64,000 nt of DNA. Origin: Trema orientale. Taxonomy: Eukaryota > Streptophyta > Magnoliopsida > Rosales > Cannabaceae. Positions 12,301 through 23,300 of this stretch are shown piece after piece. A model generated the notes under the pieces. The model was not told the DNA's origin. It was given only the letters and a program-made list of their open reading frames with translations, and ran no database searches. Every line of letters starts with the position of its first letter. Position 1 is the first letter of the stretch. Position numbers and translations under genes: made by a program. The stretch lies in NCBI GenBank assembly GCA_002914845.1, contig JXTC01000064.1, forward strand, positions 161,789-225,788, given 5' to 3'.

Positions 12301-15300
12301 CTAATAACAGAAAAAATAAAGGAAAAACAAGAAACAAAATAATGATAAGCGGAAAAAATTCCAAAAAAAAATAGTGGCTAATTAAATAAAATAAATAAGA
12401 CAATATTTTAATATAAATTTATATATTATTTCCTTAATTTTTCTCTTCGTTTTTTTTCTTTTCTTTTGAGGTGAATGTAACTACTTAGTTGAGAGGCCAT
12501 AATTTCTAAATTTATTCTGAATTGGTATTCAAATAAAAGTGAAGATGTTTACCTGTTTTATTGGAGCTCTTTTCGCCATCTGTTTTCTCATTTTTCTCTG
12601 TAATTCATATTCATTTGGGCACAATACTTATTATTTGGGGACAAAAATGTAAATATTGCAATCCTTTGACTATATATATGGTAAAAATATTAGAGAAAAC
12701 AATAGTACTGGTGAGTTTATATATAGTATCAAGACTCAAACTAAAAGCATCCCGTTTAATATTTGTTAATTTAAAGGTTAAACTGATCTTTGCTCTTAGT
12801 AATGCAAGCTTACAATAAGCATCAAATATTCCTAAAAGATTAGTTTGTTTACTAAATTTTATTTGATTACAATATTTGCGTTATTTAGTACTGTGGTTAC
12901 TCAAACAAGTTTTTCATTTAGAAAATTATAAAATCTGATGGTAAATATATAACATAAATTTAGTAAAATATATATGAATGACTTTATCCTTAATTGATAA
13001 TTGGTGTATACTATGGCATAAAAGGGTGTTTAAGTTTTTAAAATTTAGAAGCTATCAGTCTATCACTATAGCAACAGGTACTGCTAGTCCTTAAATTTTC
13101 AAACAAAAAGAATAAAAAATAAAAGTCATAGCTTTTTACTTAAGGGGAGGGATTCGAACTTGGTTTAACCTTCTACACTATTGGGAGAATGTGTCATCCA
13201 GACATAATGTCTGCAACCACAAAATTATAATTATTCTTTGAAATTGTAGAAAGTTATAGATTGTTAGTTTTTAAGAAATTTCCTTTTCTGTTAAAAAAAT
13301 TTGACAAAACATTCTACTATACTAGCAGTACGATTTTTGAAGTACCTTAATGGACCATTCCCTATAATATTGAATTTAAATATTTAAAGGTAAAATATAT
13401 ATATATATATATGCAATATGTTCGAAAAATTTAGGGGCCAAACCAAAGGATTAATCTCAAATTTTTGAAAATTAAATGGACTATCCCTTTAGCCTCAAAG
13501 AATCTATATGATAAAGTTGGCGATGATAAATTTAATTAGTCTCTTAAGAAAGCATACCATATGCTTTAATTGAGGGTCCACGAGATAGTCCCCTACCCGA
13601 CCTTTACATTTTTTTTCATTAATTTTACACCTTTGTTTTGTAATGGATAGGCTTACCCGAGCTTGATAGTGTTGAACTACTTGAAGCAGATGATTCTTGA
13701 ACACCAGATTTTGGTTCTGAACCCACGGCAGCAATGTCACGAGGCCCTGCGGTGATTGTTAATTATATGGTCCAACAATTAAATTGGGATCTGTTTTAAG
13801 GAGATATAGTTCAAGATTTACGAATTTTTTTTAGTCCTTAATTTTCTTTCAATTTAAAATACCATAAATACTGCTTGTTCATAAATAAATTAATTAAATA
13901 TATATTATGAATCATAAATATCATCATGTGCTGAATTAATTACCTAAATGTTTAGAGCTGCTGATATTTTCTTGGGGATTCTCTTCATCAGCTTCATTAT
14001 CATCTGTCATGCTTCCCTTTTCTTAAGGCCACAGGGAGAGTAGTTAAGCAATTTAACGCGTAGATATACTATCTGTTTCTTAAAATTAATTAAACTAATA
14101 TTGGCATATACAACTCAAATTAAATGAGAGGTCCTATTAACCAATGTAGATTTGGAACGGTATTAGAATCAACTAATTTGGAGTTAAATGTAATATATGA
14201 ACGAATATATGTATGATGATCTCATGAATTAAACACTCACTTAGTGCTGTAGTAATAATTGTCCGCAGAATATTGCCAAAATCCATGCAGGTCTCGTAGT
14301 TTCCCGGATAAGTTGGTTTGTCACTTTCTCCACGACTACTGTGTTTTTTTCTGTCTTTGTCAATCTTGATTGTGTCACATGTTATTGCTTTCTCCATGTC
14401 CCCATCATCCACAACCAAACCTATTTGAAGGAACTTAGAAATGAATCTTCTCATCAAGATCATACGTTTATATCCGAAACCGGGAAACAATGAACTATGA
14501 ATTTAAAATATATATATATATATATCTATTGAAGTTTTAAGTAAAAGTTATAATACAATATATTTTACCTATTATTCTTATCTGAAAGAAAAAAAAAAAA
14601 AGAAGAGAAAATAAGAAAACTAAAGGTTAGTTCTTTCAAAGGAAATTGTATTAATTTGTGTGCGCTTCCTAAGCTTTGCACAATACTAAAGCCTATTACG
14701 CCTAGTCAATTAAAGTTTGTTTGTATTAAAATCATTTTGATGTTTATTGAAGTAATTAAAAATGCCAAAAGCTATAGCAAGGATAGAAATTCGTACAGTA
14801 GTACATGATACGGTCAAACAGTCCAAGGCGAGTGCTGCTTTTGAACGCATTCGGCTTATTTGCCAAAATATGAAGTGGAGATAAACCATCCACATTCACT
14901 GAGTCAACTAAATTTTGGTACTTCTCAATTATCACCATTGCCATACCTACACAGTAAACCAGAAGATAGAATTACCTAATCAACCTTAATTACTAATTAA
15001 AAAAAAAACAAATAACAAGAGATTAATTATAAGAAGACGAATTCCAAAAAAAGGAAGGAAAAAAGAAAACTTGGATGGGACCAAATACTCACCGAAGTAT
15101 TCACCAGAAATGGCTACATGAAGAATAGTATCCCCATTATTCCTTCTTAAATATTCTTCCTTTATATCGAACCCAGAATTATGTAGGTATGAGAAAACAC
15201 TTTGTTTTCCATGAAGAGCAGCCAAGAAGATTGGAGTCTCTCCATGCCGGTTCCGATGAGTTATAAGATCTTTATTTTTTGAGGCCAATTTGTTACAAAC

Positions 15301-15624
15301 CTCCAAGTTCCCATACATGGCAGCTAAGTGCAAGGGAGTGTTCCCTTTCACGTTCGCACTTTTCGTTAGCATGCTGTCTTCAATCACGTCCACCATTTTC
15401 GAAGCAATGTCCGTCTTACCGTTTGAGACAGCTATGTGTAATGCAGTGTCTCCCAACTTGGTTAGCTTGGCCGCTCGAGCGTTGGAGCTTCTGCTGTATA
15501 TCGAAATGACGGCGCTCCAGTTGTTCTTCATGACAGCTTCGAATAATGTGTCGACATCGGCTGACTCGTCTTCATTGGCCATAGCTGGAACCTGGCTTTT
15601 GACGATCTCTTGTGAGGGTTTCAT
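444..15624 (-). CDS. ANK1: ankyrin-repeat PGG-domain membrane protein (ACD6/ITN1-like), 10 exons
   Basis: Exons by hand splicing: 15624-15093, 14946-14797, 14420-14241, 14021-13944, 13746-13657, 12597-12553, 12300-12184, 10380-10135, 2798-2431, 1055-444. All introns are GT-AG and the joined frame is open for 805 aa. Ankyrin repeats occupy residues about 24-237, with [30 protein letters not shown] and [10 protein letters not shown] cores. A variable linker follows. Exon 7 holds a hydrophobic run ([12 protein letters not shown]) and exon 8 a basic stretch (IQRKKELHI). A polybasic run ([15 protein letters not shown]) precedes a second ankyrin block at about 500-600. The last exon gives four membrane helices near 647-666, 688-710, 727-748 and 760-784, with VPGG after the first. 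Known relatives act in salicylate-linked defence and stress signalling at plasma or ER membranes; this role is inferred by family. Intron 8 (2799-10134) carries a copia fossil. The start is the first ATG, 64 bp below a TATA run. Exon 4 lacks about 23 codons found in ANK3 and ANK4. Confidence 0.88.
1325..1499. repeat. Three-copy tandem repeat (57 and 61 bp) in ANK1 intron 9
   Basis: Three near-identical units begin with ATCCACTGATG at 1325, 1382 and 1443. The second differs from the others mainly by a 4-bp insertion in its tail. The short frame across it is only the repeat read through. Confidence 0.9.
1582..1820. mobile_element. Foldback MITE family M1, copy a
   Basis: An AT-rich element of about 240 bp with inverted ends: a poly-T run then ACCTATACATAGG on the left, and TACATATAGATAAAAAAATA then CTACTGGATTG on the right. 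It lies in ANK1 intron 9. Four other copies occur in the window. Its superfamily is not determined because the flanks are TA repeats. Confidence 0.65.
1835..2084. mobile_element. Foldback MITE family M1, copy b
   Basis: The left end reads GAGCACCAATTCAGTAGATA and the right end carries CTATTGAATTAGG. The interior matches copy e (ACTACTCAAATTAT block). It lies beside copy a in ANK1 intron 9. Confidence 0.65.
3129..4343 (+). repeat. 5' LTR of the copia fossil
   Basis: It begins TGAAAGGGCAAAG and ends CGTAATA directly before the primer-binding site. It contains TATAAATA at 3822-3829, the probable LTR promoter. One undetermined base (N) is at 3435. It aligns with 8123-9345. Confidence 0.9.
4346..4357 (+). 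other. Primer-binding site of the copia fossil
   Basis: TGGTATCAGAGC is the standard complement of the plant initiator-methionine tRNA 3' end. It lies 2 bp after the 5' LTR. Confidence 0.9.
4416..6765 (+). pseudogene. gag and protease remnants of the copia fossil
   Basis: The gag part opens with [20 protein letters not shown] and has the usual N-terminal and UBN2-type helical region ([18 protein letters not shown]). A degenerate first zinc knuckle ([17 protein letters not shown]) and a full CCHC knuckle ([14 protein letters not shown]) follow, with a coiled-coil-like region between them. A protease-type motif ([13 protein letters not shown]) follows. A short stretch near the end resembles the RNase H tail ([10 protein letters not shown]). 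Treated as a fossil; it does not encode a working polyprotein. Confidence 0.85.
8111..8122 (+). other. Polypurine tract of the copia fossil
   Basis: AAAGGGGGAG directly precedes the 3' LTR, the usual second-strand priming site of plant copia elements. A similar AAAGGGGGAGTAG occurs upstream near 8005. Confidence 0.75.
8123..9345 (+). repeat. 3' LTR of the copia fossil
   Basis: It begins TGAAAAGG and ends CGTAATA before the target duplication TCGTG. TATAAATA lies at 8824-8831. By eye it is about 95% identical to the 5' LTR over aligned parts. A (TA)n run follows at 9356-9385. Confidence 0.9.
9519..10013. mobile_element. Mutator-type foldback element, ANK1 intron 8
   Basis: Long inverted ends: GGATAAAAGACTCTACTAG with AGTCCCTGAACTG on the left mirrors GATCGTTTATCCC with CTAAATTTTCG on the right. 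It is flanked by ATGTTTGGA (9510-9518) and ATATTTGGA (10014-10022), a 9-bp target duplication with one mismatch. It has no coding capacity. It sits beside the copia element in the same intron. Confidence 0.65.
10570..11450. repeat. Probable foldback element in ANK1 intron 7
   Basis: The left part (GGATGAAAATGTCC, GATAATATCC, AGTCTCGACAT) and the right part read in reverse (GGACGAAAATACAG, GTTGTCGAGATC, GGATAATATCGATGG) mirror each other. Many ATATCC repeats lie inside. The ends were not resolved. Confidence 0.4.
13140..13225 (-). repeat. Possible SINE remnant (tRNA-like B box), ANK1 intron 5
   Basis: The minus strand contains GTTCGAATCCC (13149-13159), a match to the RNA polymerase III B box, preceded by CTCCCAATAGTGTAGAAGG. 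No A box or poly(A) tail could be assigned, so this is tentative. Confidence 0.3.
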
Positions 15625-15684
15625 ATATATTATGTAGTCTTAAGGTTATGGTTTTCTGTCTCCTAGCTAGTAAGTGCAATCGTT

Positions 15685-15706
15685 GGGTTTATATATATAT
15701 ATATAT
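15685..15706 (-). promoter_or_regulatory. Probable TATA box of ANK1
   Basis: On the minus strand an alternating TA run ends in TATAAACCC about 64 bp before the ANK1 ATG. That spacing fits a TATA box with a short 5' leader. The alternating run makes the exact box uncertain. Confidence 0.45.
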
Positions 15707-15767
15707 AGTTGTCCCACTTATCCAATAATAATATTATTAAAAAACATAATTAACGATATGCTTAATT

Positions 15768-16115
15768 AGGCTGTCTCCAAAAGAGAAGAGTAAAGAAAAA
15801 TCTTGTTTATTTAATTCACTCAGGCCATGAAAAAGGATAGAGTTAGATGCATAATTAAACACCAATATATGTATATATAATTATATCATATTATATAATA
15901 TTATATTATATCTCTTTGCCCTTGCCTTTGCCTTTGCCTCCAAGTTTTCTTGCCTGTTAATTCCTTTTACTTTCTCTCTTTAGAGTAAACGAGTAAAGAA
16001 TATTGGAAGACATTAAAACCGAGTGGTCTAATTTCTACGGATCATGAAAGTGATAAGTTTACTTTTTCTTTGGAGAGAAGAAACGATTTGACGAACAATG
16101 AACTATAACTTGTGC
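15768..16115 (-). repeat. Upstream region of ANK1, proximal copy of a duplicated segment
   Basis: Shared blocks with 16669-16955 occur in the same order: TGTCTCCAAAAG, CTTTGCCTTTGCCTCCAAG, CTTTTTACT-like T runs, GAGTGGTCTAATTTC and AGAAACGATTTGA. The two copies lie in direct order about 900 bp apart, between the ANK1 start and the repeats further upstream. Confidence 0.65.
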
Positions 16116-16668
16116 TTTAGAACTAAAAGTGGCCTGATATGTATATACGTTTATGAAATATAAGGTACTATAATGTTTTTGACAGTTAACTCTAGTATTA
16201 TAGTTATAATCAACTAGTATTTAGTACTTAATCCAAAATTTCTCAATTGATTGGATAAATGGATGGATGTCACGTCATTTTTAAATGAAATTTCCCAACT
16301 AATAATTTTTTCTTATCAATTGTTTGCTTTAAGTTTTGTATATGATCATGCGATATCAAAATGAAATGTATGATGTTATTATTTATTCAATAAGAATAAA
16401 TAAAATAAATAACATGGATTGTGAAGTATTTGCAGTAGTAGGAGTCGGTAAGTACATAGCAAAAACAAAAAGAAAAGCCTTGATCCATCAAAAAACAAAA
16501 AAGAAAAAGAAAAACATACAAAAAGAAAAGAAAAGCCGAGAGCAACATGTACACCGATCGCTCTATACTGACGTTATTTTTTTCAATTTTTTTTAAAGGA
16601 ATATTTTTTCAATTTATTACTACAAACTTTTACACATAGGATTCGGATAAGTCATCCAATAAATACTC

Positions 16669-16955
16669 TGGCTATCTCCAAAAGGGAAGAAAGAGGATAT
16701 GGTACGTGTTTAATTTATGATAAAAGGATAAAATACCTGCCAGGATAAAATACCTGCCAGCATATCTCAATCTTTGCCTTTGCTTCCAAGTAATTCTGGC
16801 TTCTTTAACTCTTTTTACTTTTTCTTTTGGAGAAAAATATATGGTAAGAGTATGGGAAAACATTAGAATCCAGTCTGTAAGGATAAGAGTGTTAGGTTTA
16901 CTACTCTCTCTTTCGGGAAGGACAGAACGATTGAGAAATATCAAAACCTATCTAT
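16669..16955 (-). repeat. Upstream region of ANK1, distal copy of a duplicated segment
   Basis: The order of blocks is the same as at 15768-16115 (TATCTCCAAAAGG, CTTTGCCTTTGCTTCCAAG, CATTAGAATCCAGT, GAACGATTGAGAAA). It also has a private tandem doubling of GGATAAAATACCTGCCA at about 16726-16759. Confidence 0.65.
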
Positions 16956-17250
16956 CTACTATCAACTACTTTATATGTTTCTATCACATTGTTTTTTTTT
17001 TTTTTTTCAAAGTTCTTTATGTTGTATTATAAGTACAAAGATTATAGTAGCCTATATGCACGTATGATGTTATGAAGTATTGTATATTTGACATTGTACT
17101 TGTTTTAATATTAACTGACAAATAGCAACTCAAGATCATCACGTGACCTATTAGCAATATACTTGCTTTATATGAAGTATCATATATATGTGTCATTAGC
17201 CAAAAAAGAAAAAACCAACGTATCATATAAGGGACATTATATATGGTTTT

Positions 17251-17476
17251 CAATCCAGTAGATATTTTTTTTTACCTATCTATAGGCATTTAACCATTGA
17301 ATCATGATTTAATGGCTATCATAATTTGAGTAGTTAAAAAAAATAAAAATAAATACTAATTATTTAATACTTTCCCTCCTTTACCATAAAAAGTCGTGGA
17401 TAATGACTTTTAATTGAGCAAAATAATATCCATGCATAGGTAAAAAAAATAAGAAAACACATACTAGATTGGTGCC
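17251..17476. mobile_element. Foldback MITE family M1, copy c
   Basis: It starts CAATCCAGTAGATA with TACCTATCTATAGG and ends CATGCATAGGTAAAAAAAATA with CTAGATTGG, inverted to each other. It is in reversed orientation to copies b and e (GAGTAGTT block near the left). It lies 1.6 kb upstream of the ANK1 start. Confidence 0.65.
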
Positions 17477-17936
17477 CATTATATATATATATATATATTT
17501 TTTTTTTCTTTGAGGGAAAAAATGTTGTCGTTATGTGACGTAGTACTATAAAATGTGTACACATATGTTTTGAAGTAATATGTGACATTTTATTAGTACG
17601 TATTATGCAGTTAGCTGATCATGTGGATTTTACTCATTAATAATTAAGCATGGAAGTGTAATAGTACTACTCCATTATTACTACAAATAAATAACGTCGC
17701 TCTATATTAAGGTCCAAAAGGAGTAATTAGAAAAAAAATTTAAAAAAATGCTCTCTAATAATCCATATGCTAATTTAATACGTACGATATCCATCTTCTC
17801 TAAATGACCGAATTTTAGGTTTAAGTTTAAGAAATTGGCATTTTTTAAACACCATTAAAGAATGGCAAAATTTATCAAAAAAAACTTAGCACAATGGCCA
17901 AGTTCATTAAAAGGGATAAAAATATATACTAGTTTT
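17477..17936. other. AT-rich spacer
   Basis: It has TA and T runs at the left and scattered A runs. No gene, domain or clear repeat end is seen. Confidence 0.4.
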
Positions 17937-18734
17937 GGGCTAATCACGTAAAAATACCCTCACTTTTAATTATTTTTTGCAAAAAATACTATATCTTTTG
18001 AACTTCTGTAAATTAATAACCTCACTATTAAAATTTTGCAAATTAATATCCTCATATTTAAGATTTATGCAAATTAATACCCTCACTTTTAAATTTTGTA
18101 AATTAATGCTCTGACATTTACGATTTCTGCAAATTAATACTCTTGGTTTTTGTTTTCTTTGTATATTTATACTGTGAGTAAATTAAAAGATGCAAATATC
18201 TCTCATTAACTTATTAAAAATATTTAGATATTAGTATATTATCGAAAATTATTTTATAACTACCCTTTTTAGGTAATTGCTAAAAAAACACAAATTTTTT
18301 TTAACTCTCATGTTTCTTTTTTTTTATAATTAATTATTTTTGCCTCTCGCTCTAATCTTTTACTTTTTGTTTTTAATGAAAAGTGAAATAAGCTAATTAT
18401 AAATATTTTTCAAAAAATTTATTATTATTTAATAAGTTTTAATTAAGTTGATAATGGCTACTACTATCTTTTTAATATTAAAATCAACTAATTGGACATT
18501 AAGGTTATAAATTTATAGGAATTTCAAATGTTAGATATTAATTTATAAGGATTTTAATTGTTAAGAAATTAATTTGCAGATTCAACAATGAGGCTTTTAT
18601 TTTGAAAAAATTCAAAAGTTAGTGTATTATTTTGTGAAAATTTAAAAGTGAGGATATTATTTTGCAGACATTCAAAAGTGAGGATTTTTTTTGCAGAAAA
18701 ATTAAAAATCAGGGTATTTTAATGGTATTATTCC
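17937..18734. mobile_element. Mutator-type foldback element with perfect 9-bp target duplication
   Basis: It is flanked by ACTAGTTTT on both sides (17928-17936 and 18735-18743). The ends GGGCTAATCACG and CCATTAAAATACCCTGA (reverse) start long inverted arms of A/T-rich sub-repeats such as AAATTAATACCCTCACTTT. It has no coding frame. It is larger than its relatives at 43914-44269 and 50509-50872. Confidence 0.85.
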
Positions 18735-18743
18735 ACTAGTTTT

Positions 18744-19223
18744 TGCATATTTATATCAGTTTATTAGTTTATGAAAAGAAATCCGACGTATTGGTAAACT
18801 TAATAAAAAATTAATGGATAATTAATGACTCTATTGGCCTTTGAATTATATGAGGAAAATTTCACTAATGTAGTCTCTAAACTTTAAATCTGGCAATATT
18901 ATAGAAGAGTCAGATCATGTTTGGGCTTAAAGTAAATAGGGCTCGAGTTCGTGCATGAACCTTTAACTTGTTTGGTGACAACGTGGTTTGGAGAATGTTG
19001 TCATTTGGACAAGTTGTAAGCGGTCGATATTAGGTAGCTCATGAAATAACATTAAACTTGTCCTATAGAAAAATGACATTCTCAAGGACAATAAATTCAA
19101 CATTGATGTTATTTAGCCCGAATTCTATGCTGAAAAAAAAATACAAATTAACTGTAACGTTGACTACAGAGCTTAATTAGCAATATGACTTATAATAATA
19201 CTCCTATTATGTACATATATATG
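18744..19223. other. Spacer with a transposon-end-like segment
   Basis: No gene is seen. The stretch near 18838-18920 (GGCCTTTGAATTATATG, TAGTCTCTAAACTTTAA) resembles one arm of the element at 9519-10013. Confidence 0.3.
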
Positions 19224-19954
19224 AATTTAAGGGTGGCAATTCGTATATTCGTATCACATTCGTGTCGTGTTAAGGCATATATATAACGAATAACTACCAA
19301 TTCTAAACCTGACATGTTTATTATTCATGTCATGATTGTAAACTCACACCCGATACGCTAAATAAATAGGTTAACCTGTGAATGACACATTTAACGCGTT
19401 ATCTAAATAGGTCGTATTCAGGTCGTGTCCAACGTAATATGATCTATTAACTTGTGTACTGTTAGTCTATTAATTGAACTCAATTTAACATGTTAATATT
19501 AAATATAATGTATTTGGTTCAACTTGATATAACGGATTAATCTATTAAGCTTAACATATTAACCTATTTCATATTTTCAATATAACTTGATATAATTTTT
19601 TGACTTATTTTATATTTCTAATATAACCAATCAACCATATTGATCAATTAAATAAATATAACACACAATCTAAAGTTTAAAACTAAAATAAAACTTTCAA
19701 GTTTTAGTACATTAAACAAAAAGGGAAGTTTTAAGTCTTGATACACACAAGATAATATGAAGTCTCAAAAAATTTAATCATGTTAAACAGGTCAATTTTG
19801 TGTTTAATAAGTTAACCTGCTTATGACCTGTTATTTAATTATATTTAATTGGGTTTAACCTATTTTTACCGTACCTATTTAAGACAAACCCAAACTTGCT
19901 AAATTTGTATCATTTTCGAGTCATATTATCATGTCGTGATTTAAACTGTCATCC
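19224..19954. mobile_element. Foldback element with GGGTGGCAATTCGT end
   Basis: It starts near GGGTGGCAATTCGTAT (19231) and ends GATTTAAACTGTCATCC. It is rich in short sub-repeats (TCGTGTCG, AGGTCGTATTCAGGTCGTG, GTTAACCTG). This pattern is a common non-autonomous plant DNA element, hAT-like by general appearance. ATATATATG flanks both sides but lies in TA-rich DNA, so the duplication may be chance. Confidence 0.5.
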
Positions 19955-20382
19955 ATATATATGATGTACTTTTGAGTTATATAGCCTAAATATTATTTTT
20001 TAAATGTACTTAAAAATATTTTCTTTAATGTTATTATATATTTACGTATTTTTCATTCCTTTAAAATGCTCTTCACCAATTTCAATATATTTATCTAAAA
20101 TTCTATATTCCTTTTATATTCAATTTATTTTTATCCCACTAGATTATTTTGTGATTACTTATCTAGTATTAGTGATTTTTTTTTTTTTGGAAAGGAAACA
20201 TTTTCATTAATACTCAAATAAATATTACAATAGCAAATCGAGTTATCTAGCCACTTACAATGAAAATCAGGAAATCGATTCATAAACTTGGTGACATAAA
20301 ATTTTTCAAAAATCTTAGAGCAAAAGCAGTCCCCATCAGCGATCTTCGAGAAAAACTCGATCACGGATGTGATAAAACTTTT
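19955..20382 (-). repeat. AT-rich spacer with a possible poly(A)-tailed retroposed fragment
   Basis: On the minus strand 20370-20191 reads as unique-looking sequence ending in an A run (20177-20190), like the 3' end of a LINE or retrocopy. No diagnostic domain is seen. The rest of the stretch is plain AT-rich DNA. Confidence 0.3.
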
Positions 20383-23300
20383 TGATAAGTGATTAATTTA
20401 CTCACAAATCAAGTATCATTCAGTTCAAAGAATTGTGAGTTCTCAAGCATTTTTATTAGTTTGATGTGTTTTTGCTTTATTTTTGTAGTTCTTGTATATA
20501 AATGAGAATTAAGATGAATTTGTGTCAATCATGGGTATGTTAACCCTTTTGGATTGAAGTTGAGTCCGATACAAATACAATGTAACTAAAATCAAATAAA
20601 ACAGAGCTAAAACGGCAAAATAACGCACCCAAGAAGTAAGGTGTTGATTCTCCAAAATCAAGAGTGCGGCGGCACTCTTTGGAAGAGAGTTCTATAACCA
20701 GAAGCACTGTAGCACTCTCTTGTATCCCGAATCGCATTTTTAGCGAGATTTTAAAAGAAATCACTGCCTTTATTGATTGTATCTGATCGAATGGTCCGAA
20801 TTTCCTCCGTCCCAGGTCATTTTGGAGCTCCTTAAATACATACTTAAGTCTCTATTTCATATGAAAAGAGTTAGAGAGGAAACATAATAAAGAGAGCTCA
20901 AAAAACCTAGAGAGGAATGAGCTTGGAGCAAAAATCTTAGAGAGGATGAGAGAAACTATAATTCCTTTGAAGCTATGATCAGAGAACTATTAAACATGAT
21001 GAATTCTTAATTTCTAGATTCGGAATAGCGATATTGGAATTGGAATTTTAGAATGATTTTATTTAGCATAATTCTAATTCTGCTCTGGGGGAGCCAGAAA
21101 CACATACTATGGGCGGAAGCTGCTATTTGACAAGTTTCACCAATGTGTATATGAATAAGCCCAAAAATACAAATTATGGAGAGGCGTCCAGCACCACCTA
21201 AGTTAAAGTCACTTTACCTGGAGTGCCACCTTTGCCAACCTTAATAGGAGGCGAGATTGTCTTCTCACCTCCTCAGTACAAATTCTTTTCCCTTGTACTT
21301 ATATTGAACACTAAAATTTTGAGAATATTACAAATTTTGAGTTTGGAGTGAGAACACTTATTGATCAATTATTTGTTGGGTATAGCTTTGCTTAAATATT
21401 GATAATTGTGACTTTTCTTCCTATGAGTTAGTTTCTTTTGGTAAATCTTTTATTCGCTTTTCTTTTGTTGGCTTGAATAAGTTCTGAGTTTTTTGAGATA
21501 AAATGAGTTGATATTAATGATGAGTATAGTCATTAAATATTCTTTAGGTCTTTTGAAACGTAATTCATTGACGTTATCTATGTGCTTGACTCGCATTGGT
21601 TGAAGTTTACTCTTGATTCTTTACATTTGAGTAAATGAATCATGATCACTTGACTCTTTGAGCTTTTAGAGAAAACTTATGTCCATTAGATAGACATTGA
21701 TATCACATGAACTCTAGAACCCATTTGAGTGAAGCTTGAGACGAAATTTTATGTTAGGTGTCACCGGAGAAATAATTTAGGCCATCTTTGGACTGTTTGA
21801 GCCTTTTAAGTTAACCTTCATATATTGTCATCCTAGTACACCCACTTTGAGCCTATTTGTACTTTTTTTTTCCTACCATGCCTTTGCCGAACCAAAACAA
21901 TGACAACCTTATCTTTTAAGAATATTGATTGTTTTAAATAGTTAATTTGTGTTATATTCATGTTCGGAGGAAGGGTGGTACTACAAAGTATTGAAAAAAA
22001 AAACGAAAGAAAAAAGAGAATAATTCGGTGAAACATTTGTGTCCTTACCCTCTATTTTATTTTTCAACATTGGAGATAATATTGATTTGAGTTTGGGAGA
22101 GAGGTTTTTAATTTTCATCATTTTGTCTTATTTTATTTCTTTTGTTTCAAAAAAAAAAGAAAAGAAAAAAATTATAAATAAGTGTTTGGTAGAGTGTTGA
22201 TGGAAGAAAAATTTAGTTAAAAAGAAGTTTGGGAGTGTTATTCAGTATCCAAGGAATAACTCTACAAAGGTCCTAGATTAATATACTTAAGGGTAATTTG
22301 AACCTCATTTTTTTCCCAGATTTGCTTACCTTCATCCATGCTGGCACTACAAGCTTAGTAAAAGATCTTTTGATCTTTGATGACATATTAACATATATTA
22401 GTAGAGAGTGACATAAAAAATAGGTATATGGTAGTTCCAAATTGCATCATATAGAGATTTTTCATTTGTTGCCAAAACACACTAGTCTATCTGAAGTTTA
22501 TTTTGTTAAGTGATATTAATTTTGCATACATTTACATATTAAGAGTCTTGAGTGGAGTTAAATTGATGCTTAAAGTTGAAAATCTAGATAATCATAACAT
22601 TTACATTTCCTTCTAGCTTGGAATATTTTATGACTTCGGAGATACTTGCATGATTTTTGATCCAATATGAGACTCACACTTTGCTGTTTATGTCTTTAGT
22701 ACTTGATTTGTGTTTTACTTCTCTTTTTTCTTCTTTGTTTTGCTTGAAGACAAGTAAATGTTTGAGTTTGGGGGTATTTGATGAGCGATTAATTCACTCA
22801 CAAATCAAGTTTCACTTAGTTCAAACAATTGTGAGTTCTCAAGTATTTTTATTAGTTTGATGTGTTTTTACTTTACTTTTGTAGTTCTTATAAATAAATA
22901 AGAATCAAGATGAATTTGTACTAAACATTGGTATGCCAACCTTTTGGATTGAAGTTGAGTCCGATACGAAAGCAATGCAATGAAAATCAGACAAAATGGA
23001 GCTAAAACGGCAAAATAGCACACCCAGGAAGCAAGGTGTTGATTTTCCAGAATCGAGAGCACTACGGTGCATTCTAAAAGAGAGTTCCAGAACTGGGAGT
23101 ACCGCGGCACTTGCAAAGGACCGCTGCAGTGCTCCCTCACGTCCAAAACCGCGTTTTTAGTGAGATTTTAAGAGAAATCCGAACCTTTGATTCCATCTAA
23201 TAGAATGGTCCAAATTCCATCCATCCTAGGTCATTTTGGAGCCCTTTAAATACACACTTAAGCCTCCATTTTATATGTGGACAGCTGAAGAAGAAACACA

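Noticed and set aside
12561-12818. Plus-strand frame of 85 codons beginning [16 protein letters not shown]
   Set aside because: It overlaps ANK1 exon 6 on the other strand and low-complexity intron, with no domain.
13140-13225. B-box-like GTTCGAATCCC considered as a tRNA gene
   Set aside because: No cloverleaf, A box or anticodon arm can be formed around it. It is kept only as a possible SINE remnant.
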